DNA from: Lachnospiraceae bacterium A2
GTDB lineage: Bacteria; Bacillota; Clostridia; Lachnospirales; Lachnospiraceae
Direction: 5' to 3'
DNA length: 64,000 nucleotides
Assembly: GCA_000403315.2 (NCBI GenBank)
Contig: KE159636.1
Span: forward strand, 2,312,332 to 2,376,331
A program made the translations under genes and the position numbers. This document shows, piece by piece, positions 61,826-64,000 of this stretch; positions within the stretch are counted from its first letter, which is position 1, and the number at the start of each line of letters is the position of its first letter. Under the pieces are notes generated by a model that was not told the origin of the DNA, ran no database searches, and saw only the letters and a list, made by a program, of their open reading frames with translations.

Positions 61826-63149
61826 ACTATCAATTCGTAATGCAAAGCGTTCTATCGTAAATTACCTTTTATATATTACAACAATGACAACTTTATTATC
61901 AATTATGGAAGTATCCAACTGTATTGCCATTGTAGGAAAGCAAGTTGGTTTCCAAACAATTTCTTTACCAATTTTAATAACTGTATTTCTGGTGATATTA
62001 GTCAGATACATTGATTCCTTCATGTTGAAACAACGTGCAAAAGAATTTGCCAACTACTTACTGCTGGGCATGGAAAAAAGTAAATTGTCTTATATGTTTC
62101 TATGCGAGTTTCTAATAATAGGGGCTGCCTGCTTTATAGCAGGGGTGCTGATTGGGTTTGGTATATCTGCTGCCCTTTGCATTGCAGTATTGCATAAAGA
62201 AAATGAAATAAATATGTCACTTTTTGGATGGAGTATATTGCAGACATTTTTCTGTTTTTGTTTGGCTGAATGCCTTGGTGCATTTCGTAAAAAGCGCATG
62301 ATTGATAAATTGCAAATACGGGAGTTGGTTTACGAAAAAGACCGTAACCAAAAAAGCGGAAACGGCAGCACCTATAAAGGATGGGGAATAGCCTTTATGA
62401 TTGATTTATTATGTTTAACAGGGCTTTTAGTCGCAATAGTATTTTTACCCGAATATATTGCTTCCCCAATTATATCAATTATTGTAATTCCTTTATTGGG
62501 TTCGATTTTTATTTTTTACAAATGGCTATTTGGGTATTTATATGCAATAAGGCAGGAAAAGCCCAATTTTCTATATCATAAGAACCGGCTTTATATGATT
62601 GGGCAGATAACTTCAAGTTTAAAAACAAGTGCTGTAATTAATATTACTTTGTGCATATGCTTATTATTTTCAGCGATGTCGTTTTTTTGCGGGGTAATTA
62701 TGCTTCATCCGGGCACTGATTTATTTAATATAGATAGCCAACAATGGATGGGAGTTTTGCAGATCAGCCTTTGCCTTATTTTTATTGTTATATATTTTTC
62801 GGTTTTGTCCTTGCAGCAGATTGTGGAATTAAAGCGGGAATCCAAAAGCATTAAGGTGATGTCTTATGTTGGAAAAAGCAATAAGCAGATAAAGGAATTA
62901 GTAAAAAAACAGATTGCATGCAAATTGCTTATGCCGATGTTTATGGCATTTTTCATTTTGCTTTTTAGCATTCCCTTGGCAAATCTAAAATTAAACTTGC
63001 TATTGCCTGCTGCCATGCACAATATTCTTTTGATGTCGGCTTCCTGTTTTGCGGTATGTTTTCTGTTTTTTTATGTTTGCTATTTTTTTATAGTATATAC
63101 CATAAGCAAACAATATATAGGAATTTCTAATGACAGAAAGCACTGTTAA
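61815..63149 (+). CDS. FtsX-type permease partner of the HTH-ABC protein
   Basis: The 444-residue protein has about ten membrane helices but lacks the large extracytoplasmic domain of BceB, so it is shorter than that family (compare 669 residues at 44811). The pattern of YFKLSIRNAKRSIVNYLLYI, QRAKEFANYLLLGMEKSKL and a C-terminal KVMSYVGKSNKQIKELVKKQ fits FtsX-type permeases of peptide-antibiotic transporters. ATG 61815 follows GGAGGATGAAAATC inside the ATPase gene. Without the sensor loop it may export rather than sense. Confidence 0.82.
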   Translation: MYFKLSIRNAKRSIVNYLLYITTMTTLLSIMEVSNCIAIVGKQVGFQTISLPILITVFLVILVRYIDSFMLKQRAKEFANYLLLGMEKSKLSYMFLCEFLIIGAACFIAGVLIGFGISAALCIAVLHKENEINMSLFGWSILQTFFCFCLAECLGAFRKKRMIDKLQIRELVYEKDRNQKSGNGSTYKGWGIAFMIDLLCLTGLLVAIVFLPEYIASPIISIIVIPLLGSIFIFYKWLFGYLYAIRQEKPNFLYHKNRLYMIGQITSSLKTSAVINITLCICLLFSAMSFFCGVIMLHPGTDLFNIDSQQWMGVLQISLCLIFIVIYFSVLSLQQIVELKRESKSIKVMSYVGKSNKQIKELVKKQIACKLLMPMFMAFFILLFSIPLANLKLNLLLPAAMHNILLMSASCFAVCFLFFYVCYFFIVYTISKQYIGISNDRKHC

Positions 63150-63160
63150 AGCGGTCACGC

Positions 63161-63209
63161 CTAGAGCGTGTTTGGAAATTGTAGGAATGAATTTTCAAAC
63201 ACGCTCTAG
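63161..63209. repeat. 20-bp inverted repeat after the permease gene
   Basis: CTAGAGCGTGTTTGGAAATT and AATTTTCAAACACGCTCTAG match at 19 of 20 positions around a 9-base loop. It may be an IS-end or MITE remnant, or a terminator. 63210-63375 holds two more GC-rich palindromes but no gene. Confidence 0.6.
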
Positions 63210-63375
63210 CACGGCATAGGCCGTACTTTATATATGTAAAATTTATGAACGCCAATCAAGGCGGAAACCGCCGTTATGGTGTGGTCCATAGCGGCGGCAT
63301 ACATAATTATTTATTCCCGCGAGCAATGAGCCAAGCAGCCGCGCTCGCGCGGATATTTGGCGAATGCCGCGAAGG

Positions 63376-64000
63376 TCAGATATCCCGCCCCTTGGGGCGG
63401 GGTATTTGACTTTCTGCAAGTGTGGGTTCCATATCCTCTGCACTTGCCCAAAAATCTTCCATAGTTTTATTGAATTCCTGCGGCACGTCCATATTAACAC
63501 AGTGCCCTGCATGTTCAAAAATAACTGCCCTGCAAGTTGGCTCGTTTATTTTCCATTGCTTTATGGCCTCTAATTCCATTGGAATATCAAAGCTTCCGCA
63601 TCCAATCAATAAGGGATACTTTCGTTTTCCGGTCTGATGCTTATTTACCATACTGTTGAGCGTTGCCAGGAACATAAATGACTTTTTTGGGAAAAGTATG
63701 TTCATATCAAAAAACTCATTTTGCGCTTGTATCGTATGGGCAGAAATTTTCTTATTTTCTTTTGCAAACCATTTGACCGAAAAGAGAGCCCTCAGCATCA
63801 TCAGCATCTGTTTCGCACCATTTTTCTTTTGCATGTTCATATCAAAATTATTGATGTCATATCCTCCGAAACAGGCCAATGAGCATACGGAGTTTGGATA
63901 ATGGTTAGCAAAATCCTGCGCCAGTACTGCTCCCAATGAAACACCGACAATATGTATTTTTCCAATATTTTCTACCTTTAAGATATCAGATATCCAGTCT
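63376..64000 (-). CDS. Alpha/beta hydrolase, C-terminal part (5' end outside window)
   Basis: The frame enters from beyond the right edge. It contains the nucleophile elbow IVGVSLGAVLAQDFA (G-V-S-L-G) at about 63925-63955 and the catalytic histidine region EHAGHCVNMD near the C-terminus, as in alpha/beta hydrolases. The substrate cannot be told. Its last codons (QIPRPKGRDI) lie inside a GC hairpin (about 63390-63410), so the natural C-terminus may have been replaced. Confidence 0.8.
   Translation of the reverse strand, partial: DWISDILKVENIGKIHIVGVSLGAVLAQDFANHYPNSVCSLACFGGYDINNFDMNMQKKNGAKQMLMMLRALFSVKWFAKENKKISAHTIQAQNEFFDMNILFPKKSFMFLATLNSMVNKHQTGKRKYPLLIGCGSFDIPMELEAIKQWKINEPTCRAVIFEHAGHCVNMDVPQEFNKTMEDFWASAEDMEPTLAESQIPRPKGRDI

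Noticed and set aside
63213..63375. GC-rich palindromes as a structured RNA gene
   Set aside because: Only short separate palindromes; no promoter and no recognised RNA family.

Overview
The window looks like part of a Firmicutes/Clostridia (Lachnospiraceae-type gut anaerobe) chromosome or large conjugative element. Support comes from strong AGGAGG-type ribosome sites, Tn1549-like conjugation genes (PcfB, VirD4, Maff2), TnpX-like large serine recombinases, MobV and MobC mobilization proteins, and Firmicutes resistance and immunity families. No rRNA, tRNA or CRISPR array was seen. Almost the whole window is accessory DNA: mobile elements nested in mobile elements, with base composition changing sharply between blocks.

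Layout. (1) 1-2345: accessory genes of a conjugative element ending in a truncated pcfB. (2) 2387-5894: a DDE/AAA transposon with Tn7/Tn5053-style repeated ends and a dead transposase. (3) 5918-9531: three serine recombinase genes, only the middle one intact. (4) 9.7-14.4 kb: a RelE/ParE-type toxin-antitoxin pair and a two-gene Gabija anti-phage system. (5) 14.5-19.6 kb: remnant of an integrative mobilizable element (broken MobV relaxase, CHC2 primase, VapE-like helicase, TnpX-like recombinase). (6) 19.7-21.9 kb: five small genes on the minus strand (SnoaL-like, three GNATs, DUF3953) with recurring spacer motifs. (7) 22.07-25.8 kb: the 3' end of virD4, an IS1182-family element with a second IS nested in it (both target duplications visible), a small gene and the 5' end of maff2. 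(8) 25,833-37,972: a 12.1-kb element that splits maff2, carrying a VanR/VanZ/VanS-like sensing operon and an ABC exporter, mobC with an oriT-like region, HTH genes, a primase pair beside iteron-like repeats, and a serine recombinase at its right end. (9) 37.97-42.6 kb: the 3' part of maff2, an uncharacterised gene, a second oriT-like region with mobC cut by an IS3 element, and transposase/nuclease remnants. (10) 42.5-49.1 kb: LytTR/DUF3021 and GntR regulators, a BceAB-like transporter and a NarL-type two-component system. (11) 49.3-51.5 kb: an XRE gene and a decayed trio of tyrosine recombinases. (12) 51.7-64 kb: a class D beta-lactamase, ArsR remnant, LacI regulator, AAC(3) acetyltransferase, a collapsed lantibiotic-immunity locus (SpaI/NisI lipoprotein, broken response regulator, kinase and permease), blaR1-blaI, an HTH-ABC fusion with its permease, and the end of an alpha/beta hydrolase.

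How it fits together. The conjugation genes pcfB, virD4 and maff2 normally lie close together. Here they are separated by about 20 kb and then split by another 12 kb, so the window records repeated insertion into a conjugative backbone that can no longer transfer by itself unless intact copies exist elsewhere. The cargo is mostly envelope and antibiotic stress response (Van-like and Bce-like sensing and export, BlaR1/BlaI with a class D enzyme, AAC(3), lantibiotic immunity) plus phage defence. The best-supported new observations are the reconstructable maff2 insertion, two promoters with identical operator geometry in the Van-like operon, and an iteron-like region beside the primase/helicase.
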